Origin: Pseudoalteromonas sp. MEBiC 03607
GTDB taxonomy: Bacteria > Pseudomonadota > Gammaproteobacteria > Enterobacterales > Alteromonadaceae
NCBI RefSeq assembly: GCF_004792295.1
Contig: NZ_SRRY01000002.1
Coordinates: 248,001 to 312,000, forward strand
Length of the DNA stretch: 64,000 bases
Direction of reading: 5' to 3'
In this document: positions 7,612 to 17,007 of the stretch, piece by piece
Layout: every line of letters starts with the position of its first letter
How positions within the stretch are numbered: the first letter of the stretch is position 1
Translations under genes and position numbers: made by a program
Notes under the pieces: generated by a model
The model's database searches: none
Seen by the model: the letters and a program-made list of their open reading frames with translations, nothing else
What the model was told of the DNA's origin: nothing

Positions 7612-9594
7612 GTGAAGCTATTAAGATGTTCAGCACTTTTTTCAATTGTAGTTGCTTCAACCATCTCTTCGGTTGCTCATTCAACTGAAGAACAAGACTT
7701 ATTTTCTTTAAGTTTTGAGGACTTGCTTGAGGTACATGTTGATCTGGCAACTAAAACTACTGAGACCTTGTCGTCAGTTCCTTCTACTATGACGGTGTTT
7801 AACCGCAAGCAAATTCAAGCACTCGGTATCGATAATGCGTATGAGATAATGAACTTCGTACCAGGTATGCAATCAACGCGTGGAGACTGGGTTGGCGCCG
7901 TGCCTAAAGACCATGCACGAGGCGTTTATCTTGATAGCGGTAATGTATTAGTGATGATCAATGGTGAGCGAGTTAATGAGTCATCATTTGGCAAAGCCTC
8001 TGTTTACATGCCTTATATTCCTATTGAAGTCATCGAAAAAATAGAGTTTATCCGCGGTCCAGGCTCAGCGATTTATGGTAGTAATGCGTTTTTAGGGGTG
8101 ATGAATATTGTTACCTCTAAAGAGCGAAATGCTATGCAACTCGTGGTTGGCAATAATGGTCGCTATGGGGCAACAGGGCAGTTTAACCGCACTGTTAATG
8201 ACAGTACCGCTGTGTATGCGACATTTTCTTATGATCAAAAAGACGGTGAAAGCTACCCGCAAGGGGTTAAAGATCCACTTGAAGCAATTTATCTCGAAGC
8301 GGGTGTCGATTACAAAAAGCTCAAACTAAGTGCTCGTTACAACAAAACAGAACTCGATGAGTTTTTAAATCTTGCAGGCTACTCAAAGCAAAACCAACAT
8401 ACTAGTGATAACACCTTTGTTGGTATTAAATATAACTGGGTTAATAACGATAAGCTAAAGCTTGACTCAAGTTATTCATACACTGAGCATAATATTTCTA
8501 GCGCAGGTTTAATCGTTGCATTTGATGATATGCCTGACTTTTTAGTTGGCCCAGCTTGGCAAACTACAGATAGTAAGTTTGAAACTGAGTTGAGTTATCA
8601 ATTTAATAATCAATGGCAGCTTGCTGCAGGAGTAGAGTACTCAGAGGCTAAACAAGTTGAAGCTGGAGTTCGCACCAGTTATTACGACGACCAATCAGGT
8701 CTGATAATTATAGATCCTAGCTATTATCAGCAAGGTATTGTTACTGTGATGGATTTTCCCGAGTTTGCGGCCCTCAAATACACCTTTGAAACATATAGTG
8801 CGTATGGGCAACTAAAAATCCCTTACACAAAAGCATTTACTTTATATGTTGGAGCACGCTATGACGAGGTGAACAACATCGACAGCAAACTTTCGCCTCG
8901 TCTTGCTGGTGTATATGTCATAAACCCAGAGCATACCGTTAAGTTACAATATGGCGAGTCATTCAGAACACCTGTTACTAACGAGCTTTTTTCAAATGAT
9001 GATGTCACAGTAGGCAACCCGGCACTTCGCTCTGAGTCAGTAAAAACCACTGAGCTGGTTTGGCATTTTCAAACATCTGAGTTACAAGCTAATGCAGTGC
9101 TTTTTTATAATGAATTAAACGACTTTATAAACATTGAACCTACACAATCTAATGATGCCTTATTTACCTTTGCAAACTCCTTTAATAGCCAAAACAGTGG
9201 TATTGAACTTGATGGTACTTGGCAATCAAATAAAGAGTTCTCTGTAACAGGCACCTATACTCAATACTTCGAAGACCCAATTAATGCAAGTTTCAAGCGG
9301 TTTGCAAGCTTAGTAACTAGTTATAACTTATCTGACAGTTGGCAACTAAGTTTAAATGTATTGTGGCGAGACAAAGTTGAGGTGAGCTCGGTGAGTGGTG
9401 CCTATTTTAAACAGTCAGCCTATACTTTGCTAGGCGGTAGCTTAAAGTGGCAGCTAAATGCCAAAAGCCAGCTAATGCTTAAGGCAGAAAACCTGTTAGG
9501 CAAACAATATAACGTGTTTGATCCACGCATGGACAATGGCGCAGTTGCTGGTACAACTGAAGATTTATCGTTACACTACCAGTTCAATTTCTAG
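7612..9594 (+). CDS. TonB-dependent outer-membrane receptor
   Basis: A TonB-gated outer-membrane transporter. With the GTG at 7612 it is 660 residues long and begins with a good signal peptide (VKLLRCSALFSIVVASTISS, cleaved near VAHS). No ATG start exists; longer forms from TTG or GTG codons at 7534-7576 would bury the signal peptide. The plug domain covers roughly residues 45-160 (SVPSTMTVFNRKQI, then RGPGSAIYGSNAFLGVMNIV), and a 22-strand barrel follows, ending in aromatic YQFNF. The next gene, a DctB-like kinase, starts 23 bases downstream, so receptor and sensor are probably co-transcribed. The ligand may be an organic acid or a complex carrying one, but this is inference from neighbours only. 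Confidence 0.85.
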   Translation: MKLLRCSALFSIVVASTISSVAHSTEEQDLFSLSFEDLLEVHVDLATKTTETLSSVPSTMTVFNRKQIQALGIDNAYEIMNFVPGMQSTRGDWVGAVPKDHARGVYLDSGNVLVMINGERVNESSFGKASVYMPYIPIEVIEKIEFIRGPGSAIYGSNAFLGVMNIVTSKERNAMQLVVGNNGRYGATGQFNRTVNDSTAVYATFSYDQKDGESYPQGVKDPLEAIYLEAGVDYKKLKLSARYNKTELDEFLNLAGYSKQNQHTSDNTFVGIKYNWVNNDKLKLDSSYSYTEHNISSAGLIVAFDDMPDFLVGPAWQTTDSKFETELSYQFNNQWQLAAGVEYSEAKQVEAGVRTSYYDDQSGLIIIDPSYYQQGIVTVMDFPEFAALKYTFETYSAYGQLKIPYTKAFTLYVGARYDEVNNIDSKLSPRLAGVYVINPEHTVKLQYGESFRTPVTNELFSNDDVTVGNPALRSESVKTTELVWHFQTSELQANAVLFYNELNDFINIEPTQSNDALFTFANSFNSQNSGIELDGTWQSNKEFSVTGTYTQYFEDPINASFKRFASLVTSYNLSDSWQLSLNVLWRDKVEVSSVSGAYFKQSAYTLLGGSLKWQLNAKSQLMLKAENLLGKQYNVFDPRMDNGAVAGTTEDLSLHYQFNF

Positions 9595-9617
9595 TTGCGC
9601 TTATCTCAAAGGTTTGA

Positions 9618-11357
9618 ATGTCGTCATTAAGTAAAAAGTTAGTTTTTGCAGGTGCAATGCTTTTATTGTTGCTTGTGTTAGTTTTTTACCTTGGACGCGC
9701 TCACGATTATCAACAAGCAGAGCAACAAAGTCGTGTTCAAGCTACTCAGTTAAGTCATTATTTTTCAAGCGAGTTAGCCCGCTTTAAAACTATTCCTACC
9801 TTAGTTAGCGCCAATGATTTGGTTAAATCTTTTTTGGTTAATAAAGGTACTGGCGAACAGGCTGTTAACTATTACCTCGAAGATATTCAACGAGCCAGCG
9901 GTGCATCTGATGTTTATTTAATGGATTTAACAGGCTCGGTCGTGGCAAGTAGTAACTGGCAAGTTGATTACACCTTTTTGGGCAGTAATTTTGCATTTCG
10001 GCCATATTTTTATTTAGCCAAGCAAGGTGAAAAAGTTGCTTATTTTGCTTTAGGTATGCGTTCCAGTGAGCGGGGAATTTACTTTTCAGAGCCCGTTATA
10101 GAGAAGGGCAAAGTGATTGCCGTTGTCACGTTAAAAGTGAATGCTAAAAAGTTTGAACAAGACCGCCAGCTTCTTAATGCATCAGACAGCACCCATTTTT
10201 ATATCGCGCTAGAAGATAGCGTGATTGTGATGTCGGATGTCGCCGATTGGCGTTTAAAGTCACTTAATACACTAAGTGGTGAACAAATGGCCGCTTTGGT
10301 TAAGTCACGCCGATACTTATCACATAAACCAAGTTTGCTTAATCATAATCATAAGCCATTAAGTGAAAAAACCGCTCAGCAAAGTATTCAACTTGATGGC
10401 AAAGAAGCGCGCTTTATCAGTGCGACAGAAACAATAGATATTATAAACGCCAAAGCTAATGTGCTGGTGGATGTGACGAATGTAGAGCTTGCGCAAATCC
10501 CAAGGCTCCTCTGGTTTTGTGTGTTTTATGCCATTGCGGTGGTATTAATTCATATGGCAATGGTGCGTTTTGCTGGTTATAAAAAGCTTTTGTTTTCAAG
10601 ACACAGCCTTGAGCAAGAAGTGATTGAACGAACTCAAGCGCTCGAAAAAGCCCAAAAAGCGCTGATCCAAACAGCCAAACTTGCAACGATAGGTCAATTA
10701 AGTGCAGGCATTAATCATGAAATCAATCAGCCTTTAAGTGCTATGAATACTTATTTAGTGAGTGCAAAACGGTTACTTATTAAAGGCAATATTGAGCAAG
10801 CCAGCGAAAATCTGGTACTGGTGCAGTCACTCATAGAACGTGTCCATAAGATTGTCGCGCAACTTAAGCATTTTAGTAAACCGGCGCAAACTCAACTTAG
10901 GCAGCAAAGCCTCGCAAGTATGTTAAAAAATGCCTTAATGATTGCCAGTGCACAATTAAAACAAGACGATATCGAAGTGAAAGCTGCTGATATTGACGCA
11001 CACATAACCGTGTGGGTTGACAGCGTTAAGTTTGAACAAGTATTGGTAAATGTGATCACTAATGCCAGCCAAGCAATGAGTGAATCTGAAAAACGCGAAT
11101 TGAGTTTTGAGCTCGAACTTTTCGATGACCGCGTAAAACTCTCTATTCTTGATACGGGCCCGGGTATTGATCAACACGCGTTAGGTAACATCTTTGAGCC
11201 ATTTTACAGTACTAAAACCAGCAATGGCTTGGGTTTGGGCTTATCGATTTCACGGCAAATTATCGACTCATTTAACGGTCGATTATCTGCGCACAACCGC
11301 CCTGAAGGCGGCGCACAATTTATAATAACCTTACAAACAAATAAGGAACCATCATGA
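9618..11357 (+). CDS. dctB: DctB-like sensor histidine kinase
   Basis: A 579-residue membrane kinase. One helix at residues 8-25 and one at about 296-318 enclose a periplasmic Cache-type sensor with the signature RPYFYLAKQG near residue 128. A coiled coil leads to the H-box LATIGQLSAGINHEINQPLS with the phospho-acceptor His near residue 367, typical of the DctB group. The ATPase domain has DTGPGI, IFEPFYSTK and GLGLGLSIS. Known DctB kinases sense C4-dicarboxylates through this kind of domain. The stop overlaps the start of the DctD-like gene by 4 bases. Position between a TonB receptor and the regulator of a porin/carrier pair suggests that it reports periplasmic substrate. Confidence 0.88.
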   Translation: MSSLSKKLVFAGAMLLLLLVLVFYLGRAHDYQQAEQQSRVQATQLSHYFSSELARFKTIPTLVSANDLVKSFLVNKGTGEQAVNYYLEDIQRASGASDVYLMDLTGSVVASSNWQVDYTFLGSNFAFRPYFYLAKQGEKVAYFALGMRSSERGIYFSEPVIEKGKVIAVVTLKVNAKKFEQDRQLLNASDSTHFYIALEDSVIVMSDVADWRLKSLNTLSGEQMAALVKSRRYLSHKPSLLNHNHKPLSEKTAQQSIQLDGKEARFISATETIDIINAKANVLVDVTNVELAQIPRLLWFCVFYAIAVVLIHMAMVRFAGYKKLLFSRHSLEQEVIERTQALEKAQKALIQTAKLATIGQLSAGINHEINQPLSAMNTYLVSAKRLLIKGNIEQASENLVLVQSLIERVHKIVAQLKHFSKPAQTQLRQQSLASMLKNALMIASAQLKQDDIEVKAADIDAHITVWVDSVKFEQVLVNVITNASQAMSESEKRELSFELELFDDRVKLSILDTGPGIDQHALGNIFEPFYSTKTSNGLGLGLSISRQIIDSFNGRLSAHNRPEGGAQFIITLQTNKEPS

Positions 11358-12724
11358 GTGTAGTTGCAGCGACCTGTAATCAGGTAATCGTTATTGATGA
11401 CGAAGCGGTGATCCGCGATTCATTAAAGCAACTCCTTGAGATTGAAGGTTATCAAGTTCAGTGTTTTAGTGAACCAACCGCGGCGCTTTCAAAATTGAGT
11501 CGTCGTTTTGAGGGAATTGTATTAAGCGACATAAACATGCCAAAAATGGATGGCTTGGCATTTTTAGAACAAGTTAAAGCCTTCGATAGCGAGTTACCGG
11601 TTATTTTTCTTACCGGCTTTGCTGATGTATCTGTTGCCGTGAAAGCTATGCAGCTTGGCGCTTATGATTTATTTGAAAAGCCACTAACAGAGCAGTTGTT
11701 AGATTGTATCGCTCGCGCTTCAGAAAAGCGTGCTCTAGTGATGGAAAACCGCGCGTTAAAAATAGCAGTAGAGAAAACCTCTGCGCCCGGTGTGCGTATT
11801 TTAGGTGAAACTGAGCAAATGCAGCAAATGATGCATTTACTCAATGCGGTAATCGACACTCCCGCCGATGTTTTAATAGAAGGTGAAACAGGCACAGGTA
11901 AAGAGTTAGTTGCCCGTTACCTGCATGATCAAAGTAATCGTTCTGGGGCTAATTTTGTTGCCATAAACTGCGGCGCTATCCCTGAGCAACTCATTGAGAG
12001 TGAACTTTTTGGTGCAGCCAGTGGCGCGTACACTGGTGCAACGCAATCTCGCCAAGGTAAGTTTGAATTTGCTAAAGGCGGTACTGTGTTTTTAGATGAA
12101 ATAGAGTCAACACCTGCAAGCTTACAAGTCAAGTTATTGAGAGTGCTTGAAGAGCGAAAAGTAACCCCTGTAGGTGATAACCACGCCATTGATTTAGACG
12201 TGCGCATAGTTGCGGCTACAAAAGTAGACTTAATGACACTGGTCGAAGCAGGGGAGTTTAGAGCCGATCTCTATTACCGCCTAAATTTAGTAAAAGTGAG
12301 TATTCCGGCATTGCGCGACAGAAAAGCCGATATTCCATTACTTTTTAAACATTTTAGCTCAATAGCGGCTACACGTTTTCATAAACCACCGGCACCATTG
12401 AGTAGTGAGGCAAAACAACGACTACTTGCTTATGATTGGCCTGGCAATGTGCGAGAGCTTAGAAATCAAGCCGAGCGTGCTGTATTGCTGGGCTCTGATC
12501 TAGCCTTTGCCTCATACAGCGATTCAAACAATGAGAACGAACTTGCTCAGGACTTAAGCCTAGCCGAAAAAATTAGCTTTTATGAACAATCACTCATCGA
12601 AGAAGCCCTTGAGCGTAACAACGGTAGCATCAAAGACACCATGGTCACCTTACAAATTGCGCGTAAAACTCTCTACGACAAGATGACCAAATACGGTATT
12701 AATCGCGAAATGTTCAAAGACTAA
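11354..12724 (+). CDS. dctD: DctD-like sigma-54-dependent response regulator
   Basis: A 456-residue NtrC-family activator. Receiver domain at residues 10-125 with phospho-acceptor Asp59 (VLSDINMPKMDG); AAA+ domain with Walker A GETGTGKE (177-184), the sigma-54 contact loop GAYTGA (224-229, a natural variant of GAFTGA) and Walker B VFLDEIE; C-terminal Fis-type helix-turn-helix ending NREMFKD. Such proteins oligomerise on upstream sites when phosphorylated and drive sigma-54 polymerase. A near-perfect sigma-54 promoter with upstream palindromes lies right after this gene, before the porin and carrier, which are the obvious targets. Confidence 0.9.
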   Translation: MSVVAATCNQVIVIDDEAVIRDSLKQLLEIEGYQVQCFSEPTAALSKLSRRFEGIVLSDINMPKMDGLAFLEQVKAFDSELPVIFLTGFADVSVAVKAMQLGAYDLFEKPLTEQLLDCIARASEKRALVMENRALKIAVEKTSAPGVRILGETEQMQQMMHLLNAVIDTPADVLIEGETGTGKELVARYLHDQSNRSGANFVAINCGAIPEQLIESELFGAASGAYTGATQSRQGKFEFAKGGTVFLDEIESTPASLQVKLLRVLEERKVTPVGDNHAIDLDVRIVAATKVDLMTLVEAGEFRADLYYRLNLVKVSIPALRDRKADIPLLFKHFSSIAATRFHKPPAPLSSEAKQRLLAYDWPGNVRELRNQAERAVLLGSDLAFASYSDSNNENELAQDLSLAEKISFYEQSLIEEALERNNGSIKDTMVTLQIARKTLYDKMTKYGINREMFKD

Positions 12725-12753
12725 ACAACCCTCTCAGATTAAACTCTTCACAA

Positions 12754-12804
12754 TGGGTGGAACTGGTGACAGCATGTTTTTAAAAATGTGTGGATATCCA
12801 CCCA
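12754..12804 (+). promoter_or_regulatory. Candidate upstream activator sites for the DctD-like protein
   Basis: An 8-base inverted repeat TGGGTGGA (12754-12761) / TCCACCCA (12797-12804) brackets 35 bases. The right arm overlaps a perfect 12-base palindrome, GTGGATATCCAC (12790-12801). They lie about 75-125 bases before the sigma-54 promoter, the usual distance for enhancer sites of NtrC-family activators. Confidence 0.55.
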
Positions 12805-12877
12805 TAAAAGCCAGTCTTATATAGATAAATAAATCTAACGTATTGTTATTTATTATTTTTTATAAAATTAACTAAGT

Positions 12878-12892
12878 TGGCAACCAACTTGC
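12878..12892 (+). promoter_or_regulatory. Sigma-54 promoter of the porin/DASS operon
   Basis: The sequence TGGCAACCAACTTGC has the -24 element TGGC and the -12 element TTGC with exactly ten bases between the invariant GG and GC. Transcription would start near 12904, 34 bases before the porin ATG. It fits the DctD-like activator gene just upstream. Confidence 0.85.
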
Positions 12893-12937
12893 CTTACTTG
12901 TTAGGAACAACAATTTGAACCTAATAAGGGGCGCATA

Positions 12938-13897
12938 ATGACAACAATATTCACTCATACAAAAACACGCGTAGCAGCGGCTGTAATTTTAGCGAGCACA
13001 ACAGGCTCAGCAATGGCAGCAGAGTACGCTGTATACGGTAAAGCAGAAGTTCAAATAGCAAACACAGATACCGGCGTTATGCGCTATGTTGACGAAGGTA
13101 CACAAATTGAGGCACCTTTTTCGCGAATTGGTATTAAAGGCAGCCACAAACTAACAGAATCGCTTAAAGCGGTATTTAAATATGAAGTACAAGTAAAAGG
13201 CTTTGAGCACGATGACACAAACGAGCCATTTTCAGCGCGTAATACTTATTTAGGGCTTGCTGGAGATTTTGGTGAGGTCGTTGTGGGTCGTAACGACACT
13301 CGTTTTAAATACTCTGAAGGTAAACTAGACGGCTTTAATGAAACACAAGCAGATATCGCTCAGCTGATCCCAGGTCAAGACCGTATCGGCGATACCATTA
13401 CCTATAGCTCAAAAACATACGGTGGCGCATCACTTGCGCTGACTTATGCACCAAAAGATGACAGCAGCAACGATGAAGATGGTTTTGCGGCAACGGTTAT
13501 TTATGGTGACCGTGCATTAAAATCAAAAGACTACTATGTTGCTATTAGCCATGTCGATGCACTTAACAAATTGACGGCAAGCCGTGTGGTTGCAGCATGG
13601 AAACTTGAAAACCTCCAGCTTGCGGGTTTGTTCCAGCGCAGCGAGTCAACAGATGGCACGAAAGAAGGCAATGGCTATGCACTCAGTGCAAGCTATGCAA
13701 TTGATAAATGGGTACCTAAACTGCAATACGTTAAAGATGACTCAAAAATTCGCCATGCTGAAGAAGGTAAACAATGGACAGCGGGTGTTGACTATAATTT
13801 TGATAAACAAACCACAGCATACTTATTCTATACTGATTTAGATTTAGAACTTGAATCAGACAACAGCGTTGCAATTGGCCTTAAATACAAGTTCTAA
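12938..13897 (+). CDS. Outer-membrane porin (Gram-negative type)
   Basis: A 319-residue general-porin-like barrel with a signal peptide cleaved after AMA (about residue 27) and the mature start AEYAVYGKAEVQIA. It has the usual porin segment FSRIGIKGSHKLTESLKAVFKYE, of which the pattern RIGIKG and the ending VAIGLKYKF with terminal Phe are diagnostic. It is the first gene behind the sigma-54 promoter, has an AAGGGGCG ribosome site, and is followed 9 bases later by the DASS carrier. It probably forms the outer-membrane route for the anion that the carrier takes up. Confidence 0.88.
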   Translation: MTTIFTHTKTRVAAAVILASTTGSAMAAEYAVYGKAEVQIANTDTGVMRYVDEGTQIEAPFSRIGIKGSHKLTESLKAVFKYEVQVKGFEHDDTNEPFSARNTYLGLAGDFGEVVVGRNDTRFKYSEGKLDGFNETQADIAQLIPGQDRIGDTITYSSKTYGGASLALTYAPKDDSSNDEDGFAATVIYGDRALKSKDYYVAISHVDALNKLTASRVVAAWKLENLQLAGLFQRSESTDGTKEGNGYALSASYAIDKWVPKLQYVKDDSKIRHAEEGKQWTAGVDYNFDKQTTAYLFYTDLDLELESDNSVAIGLKYKF

Positions 13898-13906
13898 GGA
13901 GTCGGT

Positions 13907-15385
13907 ATGTCATTAGTAAATCAAACAAAAGATGGCTCACAGCCACGCCCATTAATGAGCACAGTAATGTTACTTCTGGGCCCATTAATGATGTTATTAA
14001 CCTGTATTATTGAGCCTCCTGCAGGTATGAGTGTAGCTGCACTTCGTACCGCAGGCCTAGCATTTTGGATGGCTTCTTGGTGGGTCAGTGAAGTTGTGCC
14101 AATTCCTGCGACTTCATTATTGCCACTTGTAATATCACCTCTTGCTGATATTGCAGCAATCAAAGGGGTCGCGTCACCGTATGCACACCCTTTGATCTTT
14201 TTATTCTTAGGCGGCTTTTTGATCTCAATCGCGATGGAGCGTTGGGGTTTACACAAGCGTATTGCACTTAACACAATGCTTCGTGCCGGAACTAAACCTA
14301 GCCTGCAAATTTTAGCCATGATGTTAGTAACAGCATTCTTATCAATGTGGATGTCAAATACTGCAACAGCAGTAATGATGCTACCTATTGCTATGTCGAT
14401 TACTATGTTGGTTAAACAGTCTAACCCTGATAATGACCAATTTGGTAAAGCATTGTTATTATCAATTGCTTATGGCGCAAGTATCGGTGGTATTGCTACT
14501 TTAATTGGTACACCACCCAATGCATTAATGGCTGCGTATTTATCAGACAGCTACAAGATTGATATTGGCTTTGCCGAATGGATGAAAGTAGGTGTACCAC
14601 TTGCGACTGTTATGCTTATTTTATGCTGGGTTTGGTTAACTAAATTTGCTTATAAAGTAGATACACAATGTGCAAAAGCAGCGAGTAAAGATACTAAATC
14701 GCTATTTTTATCACAGTTACAAGAGCTCGGTGCTATGCAGCGTGCAGAAAAAGGTGTAGCAATAGTATTTGTTTTGGCAGCTGTTTGTTGGATCTTCAGA
14801 CCGTTACTGGCTGATCTTTCTGGCTTAAAAATTTCTGACACCGGTATAGCAATCGCAGCAGCCTTATTATTATTTGTGTTACCAGCGAACAAAGGTGATG
14901 GTGAGCGTATTCTTGACTGGGAAAGCGCAGCTAGAGTGCCATGGGGTGTGTTACTTTTATTCGGTGGTGGTTTAACACTGGCTGCACAAATCAAGTCATC
15001 AGGCCTTGCGGAATACATTGCCCATATGATTGAAGGGGCAAGTGCAATTCCATTGGTTTTAAGTGTACTAGCAGTGGCTACCTTAATTACCTTCTTAACT
15101 GAGATCACTAGTAACACAGCAACAGCAGCAGGTTTCTTACCACTATTAGGCCCGGTAGCTGAATCTGTATTTGGTACGCCGCTTGTGTGGGTTATTCCGG
15201 CAGCGATTGCGTGTAGTTGTGCGTTTATGATGCCAGTTGCGACACCGCCTAATGCGATTGTTTTTGGCTCTGGGCAAATTCAAATGCGCGATATGATCCG
15301 TTCTGGTTTTGCACTGAATATTATTGCGATTGTTATGATCACTCTTGTCACAATGACAATTGCAGGAGCAGTATTTGGTTTTTAA
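13907..15385 (+). CDS. SLC13/DASS family sodium-anion symporter
   Basis: A 492-residue inner-membrane carrier with about 12 helices. It has both SNT signatures of the divalent anion:sodium symporters, SNTATAVMMLPIA in the first half and SNTATAAGFLPLL in the second, which bind sodium and the carboxylate. Family members carry C4-dicarboxylates, citrate or sulfate. The association with DctB/DctD-like regulators points to a dicarboxylate, by inference. AAGGAG precedes the ATG and a strong terminator lies 39 bases after the stop, so the porin and carrier form a two-gene operon. Confidence 0.88.
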   Translation: MSLVNQTKDGSQPRPLMSTVMLLLGPLMMLLTCIIEPPAGMSVAALRTAGLAFWMASWWVSEVVPIPATSLLPLVISPLADIAAIKGVASPYAHPLIFLFLGGFLISIAMERWGLHKRIALNTMLRAGTKPSLQILAMMLVTAFLSMWMSNTATAVMMLPIAMSITMLVKQSNPDNDQFGKALLLSIAYGASIGGIATLIGTPPNALMAAYLSDSYKIDIGFAEWMKVGVPLATVMLILCWVWLTKFAYKVDTQCAKAASKDTKSLFLSQLQELGAMQRAEKGVAIVFVLAAVCWIFRPLLADLSGLKISDTGIAIAAALLLFVLPANKGDGERILDWESAARVPWGVLLLFGGGLTLAAQIKSSGLAEYIAHMIEGASAIPLVLSVLAVATLITFLTEITSNTATAAGFLPLLGPVAESVFGTPLVWVIPAAIACSCAFMMPVATPPNAIVFGSGQIQMRDMIRSGFALNIIAIVMITLVTMTIAGAVFGF

Positions 15386-15423
15386 TAACTAGATTATCTT
15401 CTCAACCATTTTCCAACCACCGA

Positions 15424-15451
15424 CAGCGCTCCTAGTGAGCGCTGTTTTTTT
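15424..15451 (+). terminator. Rho-independent terminator of the porin/DASS operon
   Basis: A perfect 8-bp stem CAGCGCTC/GAGCGCTG (15424-15431 with 15437-15444), a 5-base loop and seven T residues. Confidence 0.9.
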
Positions 15452-15523
15452 GATACGACTAATGTTGCCCATACATGCATTGCTGGTTATAGTTGATAAA
15501 ATCGCTTTGAAAGAGATGACGTT

Positions 15524-16936
15524 TTGACTGACACAGATGTACCTTTGCAAATACAATTTAAACAACTTGATGAGGCATTTTTAGCTCAGCCTTATTTACC
15601 TATCGCCAGTCGTATTAAGCTGTTGAAACAGATTAAAACTCGGCTTATTGAAAATGAACAAGCATTGGTCGCTGCAACGAGTAAAGATTTTGGTTATCGT
15701 ACTTCCTTTGATACCGTACTTGGTGATTTATTACCAACGGTTAAAACAATTAGCGACATAATTAAACGTTTACCTAAATGGTCACGTAACGAAAAGCGTG
15801 CAGTTGGTATTAGTTTATGGCCTTCAAATGCACATATTCTGTACCAGCCAAAAGGTGTCGTAGGGGTTATAGCGCCGTGGAATTATCCTATTCAATTATC
15901 TTTAGTACCTGTGATAAGTGCCTTAGCAGCAGGTAATCGGGTAATGTTAAAGGTTAGTGAGTTTACACCCCACACTAACCAGGTAATCAAATCAATAATG
16001 ACTGATGAGTTAGCACAGCACTGCGTTGTTGTTGAAGGAGATGCCCAAGTAGCCGCAAATTTTTGTGATATCCCATTTGCTCATTTGTTATTTACAGGTT
16101 CAACTTCTGTTGGTCGTAAAGTCATGCAAGCAGCAAGTAAGCATTTGACACCTGTTACTTTAGAGCTTGGCGGAAAATCACCCGTTGTTATTCTCGATGA
16201 CGTAAATATTAAGATGGCGGCAAAAACACTGTTATTTGGAAAGCTCAACAATGCAGGCCAAATATGTGTTGCCCCAGACTATGTATTTGTACCTAAAAAG
16301 CTTGAGCACCAGTTGGTATTGCAGCTATGTGAACTGTATAAAAAAGTTTATAAACAAGGTGTTGAGGGCAAAAACTTAACTTCAATAATATCAGATGCTC
16401 AGTATCAACGTTTAAAGTCATACCTACACGATGCAGAGCAAAAGGGGGCGCAACTGTTTAGCCCACTTGATGATGATCAACATGATGACTTAAAACATCG
16501 TATGGGCTTGCATTTAATCACACAAGTGAATGACGATATGCAAGTTATGAAGGATGAAATTTTTGGCCCTCTGTTACCAATTATGACCTACGAAACAGAG
16601 CAGCAAGTCATAGATTACATCAATCACCGCTCTCAACCTTTAGCCCTGTATATTTTTGGCCATAATAAAGAACAAATCAAAAGAGTCAGTCAATCTATTC
16701 GCAGTGGAACTTTAGCAATTAATGATTTACTTATGCAGGTGACAGCAGATCAATTACCGTTTGGCGGAATTGGTGAGTCTGGAATGGGTAATTACCACGG
16801 TATTGAAGGGTTTAAAACTTTCAGTCATGCGCGCAATACTTTGGTTTCGGGTAAATTCAACCCACGCACACACTTGTTATTAAAGCAGAATAAGTGGCTT
16901 ATTAAGATATTAAAATGGATGTACTTGCGCCCTTAG
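15524..16936 (+). CDS. Aldehyde dehydrogenase, coniferyl-aldehyde-dehydrogenase type
   Basis: A 470-residue NAD(P)-dependent aldehyde dehydrogenase. Catalytic Cys248 lies in NNAGQICVAPDY, the general base Glu214 in LELGGKSP, and the nucleotide fold has GVVGVIAPWNYP and TGSTSVG. The lack of the long N-terminal part, and the C-terminal tail ending LKWMYLRP, fit the CALDH/ALDH3-like group that oxidises aromatic or long-chain aldehydes. The start is TTG at 15524, with AAAGAGATG upstream; no in-frame ATG lies near. It stands alone after the DASS operon. The substrate is not certain. Confidence 0.82.
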   Translation: MTDTDVPLQIQFKQLDEAFLAQPYLPIASRIKLLKQIKTRLIENEQALVAATSKDFGYRTSFDTVLGDLLPTVKTISDIIKRLPKWSRNEKRAVGISLWPSNAHILYQPKGVVGVIAPWNYPIQLSLVPVISALAAGNRVMLKVSEFTPHTNQVIKSIMTDELAQHCVVVEGDAQVAANFCDIPFAHLLFTGSTSVGRKVMQAASKHLTPVTLELGGKSPVVILDDVNIKMAAKTLLFGKLNNAGQICVAPDYVFVPKKLEHQLVLQLCELYKKVYKQGVEGKNLTSIISDAQYQRLKSYLHDAEQKGAQLFSPLDDDQHDDLKHRMGLHLITQVNDDMQVMKDEIFGPLLPIMTYETEQQVIDYINHRSQPLALYIFGHNKEQIKRVSQSIRSGTLAINDLLMQVTADQLPFGGIGESGMGNYHGIEGFKTFSHARNTLVSGKFNPRTHLLLKQNKWLIKILKWMYLRP

Positions 16937-16946
16937 GCGCAAGTAC
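16921..16946 (+). terminator. Perfect 11-bp hairpin spanning the ALDH stop codon
   Basis: Arms at 16921-16931 and 16936-16946 pair perfectly with a CTTA loop, and the TAG stop codon begins in the loop. There is no T run on either strand, so it is a poor intrinsic terminator; it may protect the 3' end of the transcript. Confidence 0.5.
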
Positions 16947-17007
16947 AAAACATTTAATGCTCATTTTTAGCTAACTAGTTATCACTGAATTAAGCAAGTA
17001 GTTACAC

